The notes: a model not told the origin generated them from the letters alone. Counted from the first letter of the stretch, positions 20,171 to 29,948 are shown. The stretch: 64,000 bases of DNA from Bog-473 sp963791455 (GCA_963791455.1 CAWBSM010000003.1:186001-250000); one strand, 5' to 3'. A program made the numbers and translations.

Positions 20171-21901
20171 CCGACTCCTCGAGGGCCGAGGAGCGATAAC
20201 GGTTGGTGATGGGCATCCGCCGGTCCTTGCCGAACGCCTTGGTGGTGATGCGTACGCCGGGCGGCATCTGGCGCCGCTTGTACTCCGCGCCGTCGACGAG
20301 ACGCACGACCCGGTCGACGACGGCGGGGTCGAACCCCTCCGCCACGAGATCGGCCGCCGTGAGGTCGCGCTCGACATAGCCCTGGAGCACCGGGTCGAGC
20401 TCCTCGTAGGGCGGAAGAGACTGGTCGTCGCGCTGGTCCGGGCGCAGCTCGGCCGAGGGCGGCTTGTCGAGCACGGCGTCGGGGATGGGGCCCGGCAGGC
20501 CCTCGAGCACCGCCTGCGTGTTGCGGTAGCGGCACAGGTCGTACACCAGCGTCTTGGGCACGTCCTTGATCACCGCAAAGCCACCCGCGGAGTCCCCGTA
20601 CAGGGTGGAGTAGCCGGTGGCCATCTCGCTCTTGTTGCCCGTAGTCAGCACGATCCACCCCTTGGCGTTGGAGACGGCCATGAGCAGCACTCCCCGCAGG
20701 CGCGACTGCAGGTTCTCGTCGGTGAGGCCGAAGGGCTCACGCCCGAGCACGGGGGCGAGCATGGAGGAGAAGGCCACGTGAGCCTCTTCGATCGGGACGA
20801 CCTTGAGATCGATGCCGAGCCGCTCGGCCAGCTCGACGGCATCGTGCAGCGAGCCCCCGCTCGAGTAGCGCGACGGCATGGACAGACCGTGCACCCGCCG
20901 CGCGCCGAGCGCGTCCACGGCGATGGTCGCCACCAGCGACGAGTCGATCCCCCCCGACAGGCCGACGACCGCCTGGGTAAAGCCGTTCTTGCGGAGGTAG
21001 TCACGGGTGCCGAGGACGAGCGCCGAGTAGACCTCGGCATGGTCGCTCAAGCCCGGTCGGGGCGGCGCAGACGCCAACGCGGGCCGCTCGGCCCGGCGGG
21101 GCTGGGTCACCACGACCCGTGGCAGCAGCTCGGTCACGGCGTGAGGGCGGTGCGGTCCGATCGGCAGGTCGACGACGACCAGGTCCTCGGCGAACTGCGC
21201 TCCCGATCCCACCAACGTGCCGTCGCGTGAAACGACGAGCGAGTCGCCGTCGAAGACGAGCTCGTCCTGCCCTCCCACCTGGTTCACGTAGGCGATGGCG
21301 CAGCCGGCTTCGGTCACCCGCCGCGACAACATGGTGAGCCGTTCGGTCCGCCGGCCCCGGTTGTAAGGCGACGCATTGAGGTTCACGACCACGTCAGCGC
21401 CGGCCCGGCCGGCGTGCGCCACCGGCCCGTCGTCGAACCAGACGTCCTCGCAGATGGAGACGCCGACCCAGGCGCCAGCGACACCAAAGAGGGACGGCGG
21501 CTCGTCGCTGGGCACGAACCACCGCTGCTCGTCGAACACGCCGTAGTTGGGGAGGAAGTGCTTGCGGTACACGCCGACCACCCGCCCCGCGGCACACACC
21601 GCCGCCGCGTTGGCCAGCCCGGTCCCCCCGGCGCGGCGCCGACGAATCCGACCACGACCGCGCACTGTCCCGTGGCCGCCGCGACCTTTTCGAGCGCGAC
21701 GACGTTGTCGGCCACGAAGCCCGGCTTGAGGAGGAGGTCCTCGGGTGGGTAGCCCGGGAGGGCCAGCTCCGGCACGACGCAGAGGTCCGCCCCCGCCGCC
21801 TCGGCGGCCGCCAGCGCGCGCAGTACCCGCTCGACGTTGCCCGAGAGGTCGCCGACCACGGTGTTGAGCTGTGCAGCAGCCAGGCGCAGGTACGGCATCA
21901 C
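20160..21901 (-). CDS. nadE: glutamine-dependent NAD+ synthetase, frameshifted
   Basis: Converts deamido-NAD to NAD with glutamine nitrogen. The N-terminal nitrilase-type glutaminase has the Glu in VPELALPGYPPEDLLLK, the Lys in YRKHFLPNYGVFDEQR and the Cys in SICEDVWFDDG. The C-terminal synthetase has the PP-loop GLSGGIDSSLVATI. The frame breaks at a run of six C (plus strand 21624-21629): GFVGAAPGG continues in another frame as TGLANAAAVCAAGRVVG. Adding one base restores about 580 residues, the normal size. As nadE is usually essential, an indel error at the homopolymer is likely. Divergent from glnA, 94 bp apart. Confidence 0.88.
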
Positions 21902-21995
21902 CCCAGATTAACGGTGGTGCAGGCGACCTCAGGAGGGGTGGGCAGCAGGGAGTTCCCGAAATGAGCGGGGTGCGCCGGCATGCGAAGCTAGTGCC

Positions 21996-23330
21996 GTGCA
22001 GAGCCAGTGGGACTACGTGCTGCGGACCGTGGAGGAGCGAGGCATCCGCTTCGTCCAGTTGTGGTTCACCGATGTGCTTGGGACTCCCAAGGGCTTCAAC
22101 ATCACGTCGGCAGAGCTCGACAACGCGCTCGACGAAGGCATGACCTTCGACGGCTCGGCCATCGACGGGTTCAGCCGCGTCCAGGAGGCTGACGTCCTGG
22201 CCCGCCCCGACCCCAAGACGTTCCAACTGCTGCCCTGGCACCACGACGACGCGCAGGTGGCCCGCGTGTTCTGCGACATCGCCAACCTGGACGGCACCCC
22301 CTTCGAGGGGGACCCGCGCTACGCCCTGCGCCGCACGCTCGAACGCGCCCGCGCCGCCGGCTACACGTTCTTCGCCTCGCCCGAGCTGGAGTACTTCTAC
22401 TTCGCCGACGCCGACCCTCGGCACGAACCGGTGACCCTCGATGCAGGCTCGTACTTCGACCTCACCGTGGCGGACCTCACCAGCGACCTTCGGCGACGCT
22501 CGGTGCTGATGCTCGAGGAAATGGGCATCCCCGTCGAGCACACCCAGCACGAGGACGCGCGCAGCCAACACGAGATCGACCTCCGCTACACCGACGCCCT
22601 CACCATGGCGGACACCGTGATGACGGCGCGGATGGTGATCAAGGAGATGGCGCGACGAGAGGGCGTCTTTGCCTCCTTCATGCCCAAACCGCTCGGGGGG
22701 GTGCAGGGTTCGGGTATGCACACCCACATCTCGCTGTGGGAGGGAGAGCGCAACGCGTTCGTCGACGAGACCGACCGTTACGGGCTGTCCGACGTGGCAC
22801 GGCGGTTCATCGCGGGGTTGCTGCACCATGCCCACGAGATCACGGCCGTGACCAACCAGTGGGTCAACTCCTACAAGCGGCTCATCGGCGGCTACGAGGC
22901 CCCGGTCCATGTCAGCTGGGCCCGCAACAACCGCTCTGCGCTGGTGCGGGTGCCCGTCGTCAAAATGGGCAAGACCGAGTCCACCCGGCTCGAGTACCGC
23001 GCGCCCGACAGCGCGTGCAACCCGTACCTCACGTTTTCGGTCATTTTGGCCGCCGGCCTGCGTGGCATCGCCGAGGACTACCCGCTGCCGCCGGAGGCCG
23101 ACGACAACCTGTTTACGCTGACGCCCAAGGAGCTCGCCAAGAAGGGGATCGAGCCACTGCCCTCGAGCCTGCACGACGCCGTCAACGAGATGGAGGGCTC
23201 CGAGTTGCTGGCCGACACCCTAGGTGACCACGTCTTCGAGTGGTTCATCCGCAACAAACGCGCGGAGTGGGACGCCTACCAAGCCGAGGTGACCCAGTTC
23301 GAGCTGGACCGCTACCTCCCGCTCCTCTGA
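21996..23330 (+). CDS. glnA: glutamine synthetase, type I
   Basis: Makes glutamine from glutamate, ammonia and ATP. 444 residues: FDGSAIDGF, the metal-binding SPELEYFYF, KPLGGVQGSGMHTHISLW, and the glutamate flap-side RLEYRAPDSACNPYL. It is the shorter alpha-like form. At the site where adenylylated enzymes carry Tyr, this protein reads DDNLFTLTPKEL, so control by adenylylation is not expected. The GTG start follows a TAGTGC box by only a few bases, suggesting a leaderless mRNA. A GlnR-type regulator follows within 15 bases. Confidence 0.94.
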   Translation: MQSQWDYVLRTVEERGIRFVQLWFTDVLGTPKGFNITSAELDNALDEGMTFDGSAIDGFSRVQEADVLARPDPKTFQLLPWHHDDAQVARVFCDIANLDGTPFEGDPRYALRRTLERARAAGYTFFASPELEYFYFADADPRHEPVTLDAGSYFDLTVADLTSDLRRRSVLMLEEMGIPVEHTQHEDARSQHEIDLRYTDALTMADTVMTARMVIKEMARREGVFASFMPKPLGGVQGSGMHTHISLWEGERNAFVDETDRYGLSDVARRFIAGLLHHAHEITAVTNQWVNSYKRLIGGYEAPVHVSWARNNRSALVRVPVVKMGKTESTRLEYRAPDSACNPYLTFSVILAAGLRGIAEDYPLPPEADDNLFTLTPKELAKKGIEPLPSSLHDAVNEMEGSELLADTLGDHVFEWFIRNKRAEWDAYQAEVTQFELDRYLPLL

Positions 23331-23344
23331 CGCCAACCGAACCG

Positions 23345-24127
23345 ATGGACCCCCTCCTTTGTTATCCCGCTGACCTCCCGGCCGAGGTCACCCTTGCCCT
23401 CCAGAGCGCTGGGCTCGGGCACCAGGGGGTGGGGGCGCCCGAGCACCTCGCCGCACCCGGACCAGACGGTCGCACCACGGGCTACTCGGGCGCGCTCGTC
23501 GTCGCCGGCGTCGACATGACCGCCGCCGTCGCGTTCTGCCGTCACCTTCGCCTGCGCGAGGTGCCGCTCTCGCCACTGCTCCTCGTCATCGGTCCCGAAC
23601 AGGTCGGGGAGCTATTGCTGCGCGACGACCTCTACGACGACTTCTGCGTCCTGCCCGCCCGCTCAGAGGAGCTCGTGGCCCGCCTGCAGCACTTGTTCTG
23701 GCGCACCGGGCAGAGCATGCGACCCGACATCATCGAGTACGGCCCTCTGATGCTCAACCTCGAGACGTACCAGGCGGCCGTGGCGGGCCGGGTGCTCGAC
23801 CTCACCTACATGGAGTACGAGCTCCTGCGTTTCCTCGCCGGCCACCCGGCCAAGGTCTTCACCCGCGAGACCTTGCTCAGCCGGGTGTGGGGCTATGAGT
23901 ACTACGGGGGAGCGCGCACGGTCGACGTCCACATCCGGCGCCTGCGAGCCAAGCTCGGTGAGGAGCACGCCCACCTGATCCAGACCGTGCGCTCGGTCGG
24001 GTATCGCTTCGGTCAGGTCGCCTGGCACCCCGGTGTGACCCAGCGCAACGCGGTCGGGATGGGCCCGGCTGCGGCGCCGGTGGTATCGCCGGCGAGCGCC
24101 CCCACGCCTCAGACCACGGGCGCGTAA
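23345..24127 (+). CDS. GlnR-type winged-helix response regulator with atypical receiver
   Basis: 260 residues from the ATG at 23345. The N-terminal half has the receiver fold but lacks the usual phospho-acceptor (GALVVAGVDM has Ala where Asp is normal) and the conserved Lys (VLPARSEEL). This matches orphan, phosphorylation-independent GlnR proteins that control nitrogen genes. The C-terminal OmpR-type DNA-binding domain is clear: LTYMEYELLRFLAGHPAKVF, LLSRVWGYEYYGG, RTVDVHIRRLRAKLG. A Pro/Ala-rich tail ends the protein. Adjacent to glnA, its likely target and partner. Its end overlaps ridA, which is convergent. Confidence 0.85.
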   Translation: MDPLLCYPADLPAEVTLALQSAGLGHQGVGAPEHLAAPGPDGRTTGYSGALVVAGVDMTAAVAFCRHLRLREVPLSPLLLVIGPEQVGELLLRDDLYDDFCVLPARSEELVARLQHLFWRTGQSMRPDIIEYGPLMLNLETYQAAVAGRVLDLTYMEYELLRFLAGHPAKVFTRETLLSRVWGYEYYGGARTVDVHIRRLRAKLGEEHAHLIQTVRSVGYRFGQVAWHPGVTQRNAVGMGPAAAPVVSPASAPTPQTTGA

Positions 24128-24477
24128 GCCCAGGCTTCGACCTCGACGCGGGCGCCGATGGGCAGCGCCGCCACCGCGACGGCGGAGCGGGCCGGCCGGT
24201 TGTCCGTGAAGTACTCGACCCAGACGTCGTTCACGCCCGCGAAGTCACCCATGTCGACGAGGAAGAGTGTGGTCTTGACCACGTCGGGCAGCGTCGCCCC
24301 CTCGATGGCCAGGACCTCGGCCAGGTTCTGCAGCGCCTGCCGGAGCTCCGCGAGGGTGCCCCCCGGGACCAGCGCGGAGGTGCCTCCGTCGTGGGTGACC
24401 AGACCGACCTGGCCGGAGGTGACCACCCAGTCGCCAACCCGGCGCACCGGGGAGTAGGGACCGACGGCTGGGCTCAT
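24109..24477 (-). CDS. RidA/YjgF-family enamine/imine deaminase-like protein
   Basis: 122 residues from the ATG at 24477, preceded by GAGAGGAG at good spacing. MSPAVGPYSPVRRVGDWVVTSGQVG, TLAELRQALQNLAEVL, VVKTTLFLVDMGDFAGVN and RSAVAVAALPIGARVEVEA follow the RidA pattern. The usual catalytic Arg in the ..R.A..V segment is present (PARSAVAVA). Likely removes reactive enamines or belongs to the redox protein encoded just before it, with which it overlaps by 4 bp. Confidence 0.85.
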   Translation of the reverse strand: MSPAVGPYSPVRRVGDWVVTSGQVGLVTHDGGTSALVPGGTLAELRQALQNLAEVLAIEGATLPDVVKTTLFLVDMGDFAGVNDVWVEYFTDNRPARSAVAVAALPIGARVEVEAWAYAPVV

Positions 24478-26306
24478 ACGCGCTCCTCTCGAACGCCCGA
24501 TGCTGCCACGACGCGCCCCGGCGCACGTCGCGTGGCGCGCCGGGTGGGCCAGCGCTCCGGCAATTTCTCCGCCATCCACGCCGCCGCCAGGGTGGCGACG
24601 AAGACGGCGTCAGAGCCGTTGACGGGCCACCGCTCTTCCTCGTGGATCCGGACGGTCACCTCTGGCAGATCCCGCGCGGCGAGGATGCCGAAGGAGCGGA
24701 TGGTCAGATCGACGGGCTCACCGGCACCGTCGACCGCGATGCCCTCGCTCCACACCATGCCGAGCGCCTGGTGCACCGCGCCCAAGGTGTAGGAGCGCAT
24801 CGTGACCGGACAGAGCACCACACCGGCCCAGACGTCGACGTCGATGCGACCGCGCGGGCCGTCTCCCAGTCGAAGGTCCACGTTGGCGCGGCCCGCACCG
24901 GGCAAGGCGAGGTGGGCCTGACCGGTGCCGTCCGGGCCGGCTGTGGCCTGTTGGACGTACAGGGCAGCGAGCACCTCGGCCCACCCCGCGCCGCGCAGGG
25001 TCGGTGCCACGGGCGGACCCGCAATCTCGACCACCTCGACGCCTACGCCCGGGCAGAGCGCGTGGAGGCGCGCCACCAGCGGCGCCAGGTCGGCCGAGCC
25101 CTCCGTACGCCCGACGCGGACGATGCCGCTGCCGTCGGAACGCAGCCCGAGGCCGAGTGGGGGGCGTTTGTGACCCCGCCGCACGACGTCCTCTCGGCGC
25201 CAGAGGACCCGGACGACGTGGCCGGTCTGGTCGGCCTGCGCGCGGGCCTGGGCGGGCACCGGGCTGTGGCGCTTGCCTCCGAAGGCGCCGCCGTTCGCGA
25301 GTGGCGAAGCAGGCGCCTCGCCGGGCCGGCTCCAACTGGCGTCGGGCTCCACGTAGGCCGGTTCGACCCAGGTCGTCTGCAAGGTGACTTCCCAGTCACC
25401 CCGCGGCACCTCGACGGGGTGCGAGAGGGGCACCGTGCTGTTGCGGCCCTGGACGCGCCCGGCCCCGGCGCGGGCGGCGCGGATCCCGGGCGCCAGGGGC
25501 GCGTCGGCACCCAGCTGGACCAGCGCGTCGGCCGGCGCGGCGTCGTCGGCGAACCCGCCCCCGCCAAGGACCACGGCGCGGCCCGGAGTCTGCATGGAAC
25601 GCCCCTCGACCTCCGAGCGCCACGCCGTGAGCAGAGGGTCGCGCGACGAGCCCGCTGGGTTGGGGTGTTCGTCGACGCCGAGCGCGTCACACGCGGCCTC
25701 GACGACGGACTGCCACCCGGTGCACCGGCACAGATGGGCACGCAGCGCCGCCTCGACTTCGGGGCGCGACGCCGCGCGTCCTGCACCTGCCGCCTCGAGC
25801 GCGGCCAGTCGCATAACGATCCCCGGGGTGCAGAATCCGCACTGGCTGGCCCCGTGGGTGACGAAGGCCGTGGACCAGCGGTCACGCAGCGGCGACGGCA
25901 CCCCTTCGAGGGTGGTGACGTGACGCCCCGCCACCCGGCGGACCGGTGTCACGCAGGCGACCCGTGGCAGGTCGTCGACCCACACGGTGCAGCACCCACA
26001 CTGCCCCTGTGGGCTGCAGCCGTCCTTAACGGAACGGCACCCAAGCTCCTCGCGCAAGGCGTCGAGGAGGGAGATCCCGTCGGCCACGAATACCTCGTCG
26101 CCGTTGAGGACGAAGGAGACGTCCGCCGGCCCGGACGGGACCGTGGACGGGACCGCAGAACGGAGCGAGGCGCCCCGTGGAGTTTCGGGCGCGGGGCTGG
26201 AGCCGCTCAGGAGGTCCGGTGCCCCGTCAGGCGCGGGCTCAGCTGAACGAGGACCCGCATCCGCAGGTCCGGGTGGCGTTGGGGTTGGTGATGTGGAAGC
26301 CGGCAC
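24474..26306 (-). CDS. 2Fe-2S protein fused to a shrunken xanthine dehydrogenase-type molybdopterin subunit
   Basis: Residues about 62-225 match the small 2Fe-2S subunit of the xanthine dehydrogenase/CO dehydrogenase family. One cluster site is CRSVKDGCSPQGQCGCCTVW, the second QCGFCTPGIVMR with LRAHLCRCTGWQSVV. After a linker (EGRSMQTPGRAVV), residues about 245-585 keep only pieces of the large subunit: GGAFGGK, a substrate-channel-like NVDLRLGDGPRG, and a C-terminal TLGAVHQALGMVWSEG with IRSFGILAARDLPEVTV. At 610 residues it is far too short for a full moco subunit. The start is unclear: the frame opens at a GTG inside erpA and the first 60 residues are Pro/Ser-rich, with no better start codon seen. 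Likely operon with ridA. Confidence 0.7.
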   Translation of the reverse strand: MPASTSPTPTPPGPADAGPRSAEPAPDGAPDLLSGSSPAPETPRGASLRSAVPSTVPSGPADVSFVLNGDEVFVADGISLLDALREELGCRSVKDGCSPQGQCGCCTVWVDDLPRVACVTPVRRVAGRHVTTLEGVPSPLRDRWSTAFVTHGASQCGFCTPGIVMRLAALEAAGAGRAASRPEVEAALRAHLCRCTGWQSVVEAACDALGVDEHPNPAGSSRDPLLTAWRSEVEGRSMQTPGRAVVLGGGGFADDAAPADALVQLGADAPLAPGIRAARAGAGRVQGRNSTVPLSHPVEVPRGDWEVTLQTTWVEPAYVEPDASWSRPGEAPASPLANGGAFGGKRHSPVPAQARAQADQTGHVVRVLWRREDVVRRGHKRPPLGLGLRSDGSGIVRVGRTEGSADLAPLVARLHALCPGVGVEVVEIAGPPVAPTLRGAGWAEVLAALYVQQATAGPDGTGQAHLALPGAGRANVDLRLGDGPRGRIDVDVWAGVVLCPVTMRSYTLGAVHQALGMVWSEGIAVDGAGEPVDLTIRSFGILAARDLPEVTVRIHEEERWPVNGSDAVFVATLAAAWMAEKLPERWPTRRATRRAPGRVVAASGVREERV

Positions 26307-26604
26307 CCTGCAGGCCGTCGCTGTAGTCCAGGGTCGAGCCGGTCAGCAGCTCGGCGCTGGCGGCGTCCACAACGACCCGGACCGTGTCGAACTCACGCAC
26401 GACATCCTCGGGCATCACCTCGGTGTCGAAGAACATCTCGTAGCTGTAGCCCGAGCACCCGCCCGGCTTCACCGCAACGCGCAGCGCCAGGTTCTGGTCC
26501 TCTTCCTGGGCCAACAGCTCGGCCACCTTGCTCGTCGCGCCGTCGGTCAGGGTCACCGGTGCCGGCTTCTTTCCGATGCTGACGGAAGTTGAGAGTGTCG
26601 TCAC
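26239..26604 (-). CDS. erpA: A-type iron-sulfur carrier (ErpA/IscA family)
   Basis: 121 residues from a GTG at 26604, with GAGGAGG ideally placed. The three cluster-binding Cys are in VKPGGCSGYSYEM and the C-terminal RTCGCGSSF. Delivers Fe-S clusters to apo-proteins. Placed directly before a two-cluster Fe-S protein and divergent from mrp, itself an Fe-S carrier ATPase, so this is a local Fe-S supply group. Confidence 0.9.
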   Translation of the reverse strand: MTTLSTSVSIGKKPAPVTLTDGATSKVAELLAQEEDQNLALRVAVKPGGCSGYSYEMFFDTEVMPEDVVREFDTVRVVVDAASAELLTGSTLDYSDGLQGAGFHITNPNATRTCGCGSSFS

Positions 26605-26723
26605 TGGATCCTCCTCGTTGGGGGCCGACGCCCGGCGACCCGATCGGGCACCAACCATGTTACCGGCGCCCGGGCGGCCCAGGCACGCCGCGGCCGCCGG
26701 GCCGAAATGCACGGCCACGCAGG

Positions 26724-26729
26724 TAGAAT
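26724..26729 (+). promoter_or_regulatory. -10 box TAGAAT of a leaderless mrp transcript
   Basis: TAGAAT lies 6 bases before the ATG of mrp. That spacing would place the transcription start at or next to the ATG, a pattern common in actinobacteria. No good -35 is evident. Confidence 0.45.
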
Positions 26730-26735
26730 CCCTCC

Positions 26736-27931
26736 ATGACCTCCGGGTCTCCCCCACTCCCGCCGCCCGAGGCTCGGGCGAGCGAGCGCGAAACCGAGGT
26801 ACTCGACAGCCTGCGGGCCGTCATCGACCCCGAGCTCGGCGACACCATCGTCGATCTCGGCATGGTGCGTCGTGTGACGGTGGCCGGTGACGACGTGACG
26901 GTCGACGTCGCCCTGACGATCGCCGCCTGCCCGTTGCGCGCCCAGATCGAGCGCGACGTGCGCGGGCACGTCGCCTCCCTGCCCTGGGTGCGCGAGGTCG
27001 AGGTCGAGGTGGCCAGCATGGACGCCGAGGAACGGAGCGCCGTGATGTCCCGGGCCCGCTGGAAGGCACGGGAGGACGCTCCCGACACGGCCGTACCCGC
27101 CTCGGCCCGGGTCCTGGCCATTGCCTCGGGCAAGGGAGGCGTGGGCAAGTCGTCGGTCACCGTCAACCTGGCCGTCGCCCTGGCCCGGCGCGGCTTCACG
27201 GTCGGGATCCTCGACGCCGACATCTGGGGCTTCTCGGTTCCCCGCCTGATGGGCATGGAGGGGGGCGTCGAGGCGCGCCAGGGCAAGATGGTGCCGCTCG
27301 AGCAGTCGGTGGGCCCTGGTCTCGTGCGTGTCCTGTCCATGGGCTTCTTGGCCGACGAGGAGCAGGCGATCATGTGGCGAGGTCTCGTCCTCAACCGCGC
27401 CGTGCAGCAGTTCCTCCAGGACGCCCACTGGGGCGACCTCGACTACCTGATGATCGACCTCCCTCCGGGAACGGGTGACATCCAGATGGGGCTTGCCCGC
27501 CTCCTGCCCCGCACCGAGCTCCTCGTCGTGACGACGCCGCCCGTCGCAGCGCAAAAGGTGGCGGCGCGGGCGGCCGACATGGCCCGCCGGGGATACCTCC
27601 GCGTGGCCGGCGTGATCGAGAACATGAGCGACTTCACGTGCGAGCACGGCACGACCTACGCGTTGTTCGGCTCGGGCGGGGGGCGCGGCTGGCGCAGGGC
27701 CTGGGCGTCCCGCTGGTCGGCTCCATCCCCTTGCACCCCGATCTCGCCGCCGCGGGCGACGCCGGGGTGCCGGTGGCGGCCGGGGAAGGTGAGCTCGCCG
27801 AGGTGTTCGCCGAGATGGCCCGGGTCGTCGCCGAGGACGTGGCGCCGCTCGTCGAGGCCGACGGCTGCACGGCGCGCCTCATCGCGCGGGTGGAGGCGGC
27901 GGTCTCCCGCGGGGAGGCCGAGGCGGGCTGA
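26736..27931 (+). CDS. mrp: Mrp/NBP35-type iron-sulfur cluster carrier ATPase, frameshifted
   Basis: An N-terminal MIP18/DUF59 domain (DSLRAVIDPELGDTIVDLGM) is followed by a ParA-type ATPase with the deviant Walker A GKGGVGKSSVTVNLA, Switch I DADIWGFSVPRLMG and Walker B YLMIDLPPGTGD. At a run of six G (27678-27683) the frame breaks: ALFGSGGG should be followed by ARLAQGLGVPLVGSIPL, which is found one frame over and runs to the stop at 27929-27931. One missing G accounts for it. The CxxC of classical Mrp is not obvious. Divergent from erpA. Confidence 0.88.
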
Positions 27932-27972
27932 ACTCTCCACCGCCGCCGAAGGGGGACCGGGGCGCGGAACAC

Positions 27973-28890
27973 TCAGGCAGCGGCCCAGCAGCTCTCGATC
28001 GTGTCGTCCCCATCTGCCGCATCGAGGACGGTTGCGCCTCCCTCCTCGACGAGCGCACGCAGGTGTGCCCACAACGAGAAGCGGGCCACGGGCAGCTGGC
28101 GCTCGGTGACGTCGCCGTAGACCTCGGCCAACAGCTCGTCGACGGTGCCCTCGCCGCGCCGGGCCAGCGCGGCCGCGACGGTCCGGTGGCGACCAAGTCG
28201 ATGGGCGATCAAGGCGTCAACCACCTCGGGCACGCGGTCCATCAGGCGCCCGTGGCCCGGGGCCAGGGTGGTGATCGGCGGCGTCGCGTCGCGCAGACGG
28301 GCCAGGCTGGCCAGGTACTGGTGGAGGTCGCCGTCGGGCGGGCGGATCACGACCGTCGAGCCGTGCATCACGTGGTCGCCGGTGAGGACCAGCGCCCGCT
28401 CCTGCACCAGCCAGCACAGATGGTCCGAGGCGTGACCCGGCGTGTGCATCGCCCGCAGCGTGAGGCGGTCGCCGGTGCCGGGACCGGGACACGACACGGT
28501 CCACCCCTCGCCGGCCCGCTCGTCGGGGTCGAAGCCCTCGGCGGGCCCGAAGCCGATGACGCGAGCCCCGGTGGTGGCGGCCAGCGCCGCCGCGCCCGGG
28601 GCGTGGTCGACGTGGGTGTGGGTCACGAGGATCGTCCCGATCGACCCCAGCGACCCTGCGGCGGCCACGATCGCTTCGGTGTGGGACCCATCGGCGGGGC
28701 CGGGGTCGACGACCACCAGCTCAAAGCGTCCGATGAGATAGGTGTTGGTGCCGGGCCCGGTCATGAGGCCAGGGTTGGGTGCGGTGAGCCGCATCACGCC
28801 CGGTGCCACCTGGTCGACCCGGCCCGGCTCGGGAGCGGGGCCGAAGCCGACGTCGGGCACCGGGGGGATCACGGCGACGTCACGGGCCAC
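27973..28890 (-). CDS. metallo-beta-lactamase fold hydrolase (LACTB2/glyoxalase II-like)
   Basis: 305 residues. The metal motif is THTHVDHAPG, with further ligands in HTPGHASDHLCW and LTGDHVMHG, and a C-terminal helical extension (LAEVYGDVTERQLPVARFSLWAHLRALV) typical of the LACTB2-like group with a winged-helix tail. Acts on a thioester or nucleic-acid-like substrate; unknown here. Overlaps the NUDIX gene by 11 bp, so the two form an operon. Confidence 0.85.
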   Translation of the reverse strand: MARDVAVIPPVPDVGFGPAPEPGRVDQVAPGVMRLTAPNPGLMTGPGTNTYLIGRFELVVVDPGPADGSHTEAIVAAAGSLGSIGTILVTHTHVDHAPGAAALAATTGARVIGFGPAEGFDPDERAGEGWTVSCPGPGTGDRLTLRAMHTPGHASDHLCWLVQERALVLTGDHVMHGSTVVIRPPDGDLHQYLASLARLRDATPPITTLAPGHGRLMDRVPEVVDALIAHRLGRHRTVAAALARRGEGTVDELLAEVYGDVTERQLPVARFSLWAHLRALVEEGGATVLDAADGDDTIESCWAAA

Positions 28891-29872
28891 CGGGGCGGGG
28901 ACCGGGGGCGGCGTCCGGGCCTTCCTCGTTCGCCCTCATGGAGACGGCGCGCACCGCTTCGTTGAAATCACCCTTGGTCTCCCCCCCACGGTCAGCGGGG
29001 TCGGGCACGGAGGCCTTCTCGTAGGCGGGGTCGCCGGGCAGGACGATGCGCATCCCGTTCCCGTCGGGGACCACCTTGGGCTCGATGGCCGGCACGGCGC
29101 TGGAGGCCCGCTCAGCGGCCGCGAGGAGCTCGGCGCTGGAGGCGAAGCGCCCGATGGCCTGCAGGTTGCGGATGGTGGGGAAGATGATCTCGATCTCGCC
29201 CGACCGGTGCCGGGCCAACGCGTCGTGCGGCGAGATCCAGACCTCGTCGATGGTCTCCCCGGCACTGTGCGCGGCGATCTGTCCCGGGGGGGCGGCCGCC
29301 ACGAAGAACCGGGTGTCGTAGCGGCGAGGGGCGCCGCGTGGAGTGATCCAGTGCGCGAAGTAGTGGATGTCGCCGACGCTGAGGCGCAGGCGCTCCTCGC
29401 GGCACAGCTCGAGGAAACGGCGGCGGCCGGTGTTCACCTCGACGCGCGCGTGGGCGAAGCGCGCCTCTTCGTCGGGATCACCCGCCAGCAGGTCGGGTCC
29501 GTCGACGCGCCGGGCGAGCAGGAGCCCGGCCTCCTCGAAGGTCTCGCGGACGACGGCCACCCAGTAGGCCAGACCGCCCGACTCGACGCCCAGGAGCGCA
29601 CTGGCTCGGTCGTCGCTCCGCCCGGCGCACAGCGCCTCTGCCTCCACGCCACCGTCGGCGGGATCGACGCCGCCGCCGGGGAACACGTACGCGCCGCCGA
29701 CGAAGTCCGAACGCAGGTTGCGCCGCACCATGAGGACCTCGAGGGCGGTCCCGCCCGCCGGCGCGGGGGCGTCGCGCACGAGCATGACCGTGGCGGCGGG
29801 GCGGATCTGCACCGGGACCGGGCCGGCCGGGCTCGGGGCGGCGGGAGACGGGGGGGAAGCCGATGCAGGCAC
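28880..29872 (-). CDS. NUDIX hydrolase, long form (NUDT19-like)
   Basis: About 330 residues. The domain starts near RPAATVMLVRD. GGAYVFPGGGVDPADGG precedes a long insertion, and the NUDIX helix is seen in AVVRETFEEAGLLL, so the box is split by an insert as in CoA-pyrophosphatase-like NUDT19 proteins. FAHWITPRGAPRRYDTRFF is also typical of that group. I place the start at a GTG at 29872. An ATG at 29950 is in frame but would collide with the divergent gene, and its residues look unlike coding sequence. Confidence 0.8.
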   Translation of the reverse strand: MPASASPPSPAAPSPAGPVPVQIRPAATVMLVRDAPAPAGGTALEVLMVRRNLRSDFVGGAYVFPGGGVDPADGGVEAEALCAGRSDDRASALLGVESGGLAYWVAVVRETFEEAGLLLARRVDGPDLLAGDPDEEARFAHARVEVNTGRRRFLELCREERLRLSVGDIHYFAHWITPRGAPRRYDTRFFVAAAPPGQIAAHSAGETIDEVWISPHDALARHRSGEIEIIFPTIRNLQAIGRFASSAELLAAAERASSAVPAIEPKVVPDGNGMRIVLPGDPAYEKASVPDPADRGGETKGDFNEAVRAVSMRANEEGPDAAPGPRPGGP

Positions 29873-29948
29873 GCCCGCAGAGGGTACCGGTCGCACGAGG
29901 CGGCGCCTCCGGAACGGAGGCACCCCTTGACTAACCTGACCCGGTCCC

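Noticed and set aside
20160..23174. A 1004-codon minus-strand frame
   Set aside because: Its first half is the antisense of glnA; only the last part is real nadE, joined by chance because of the nadE frameshift.
24642..26246. A long plus-strand frame opposite the 2Fe-2S fusion
   Set aside because: High-GC shadow of the real gene on the other strand; it lacks hydrophobic core patterning.
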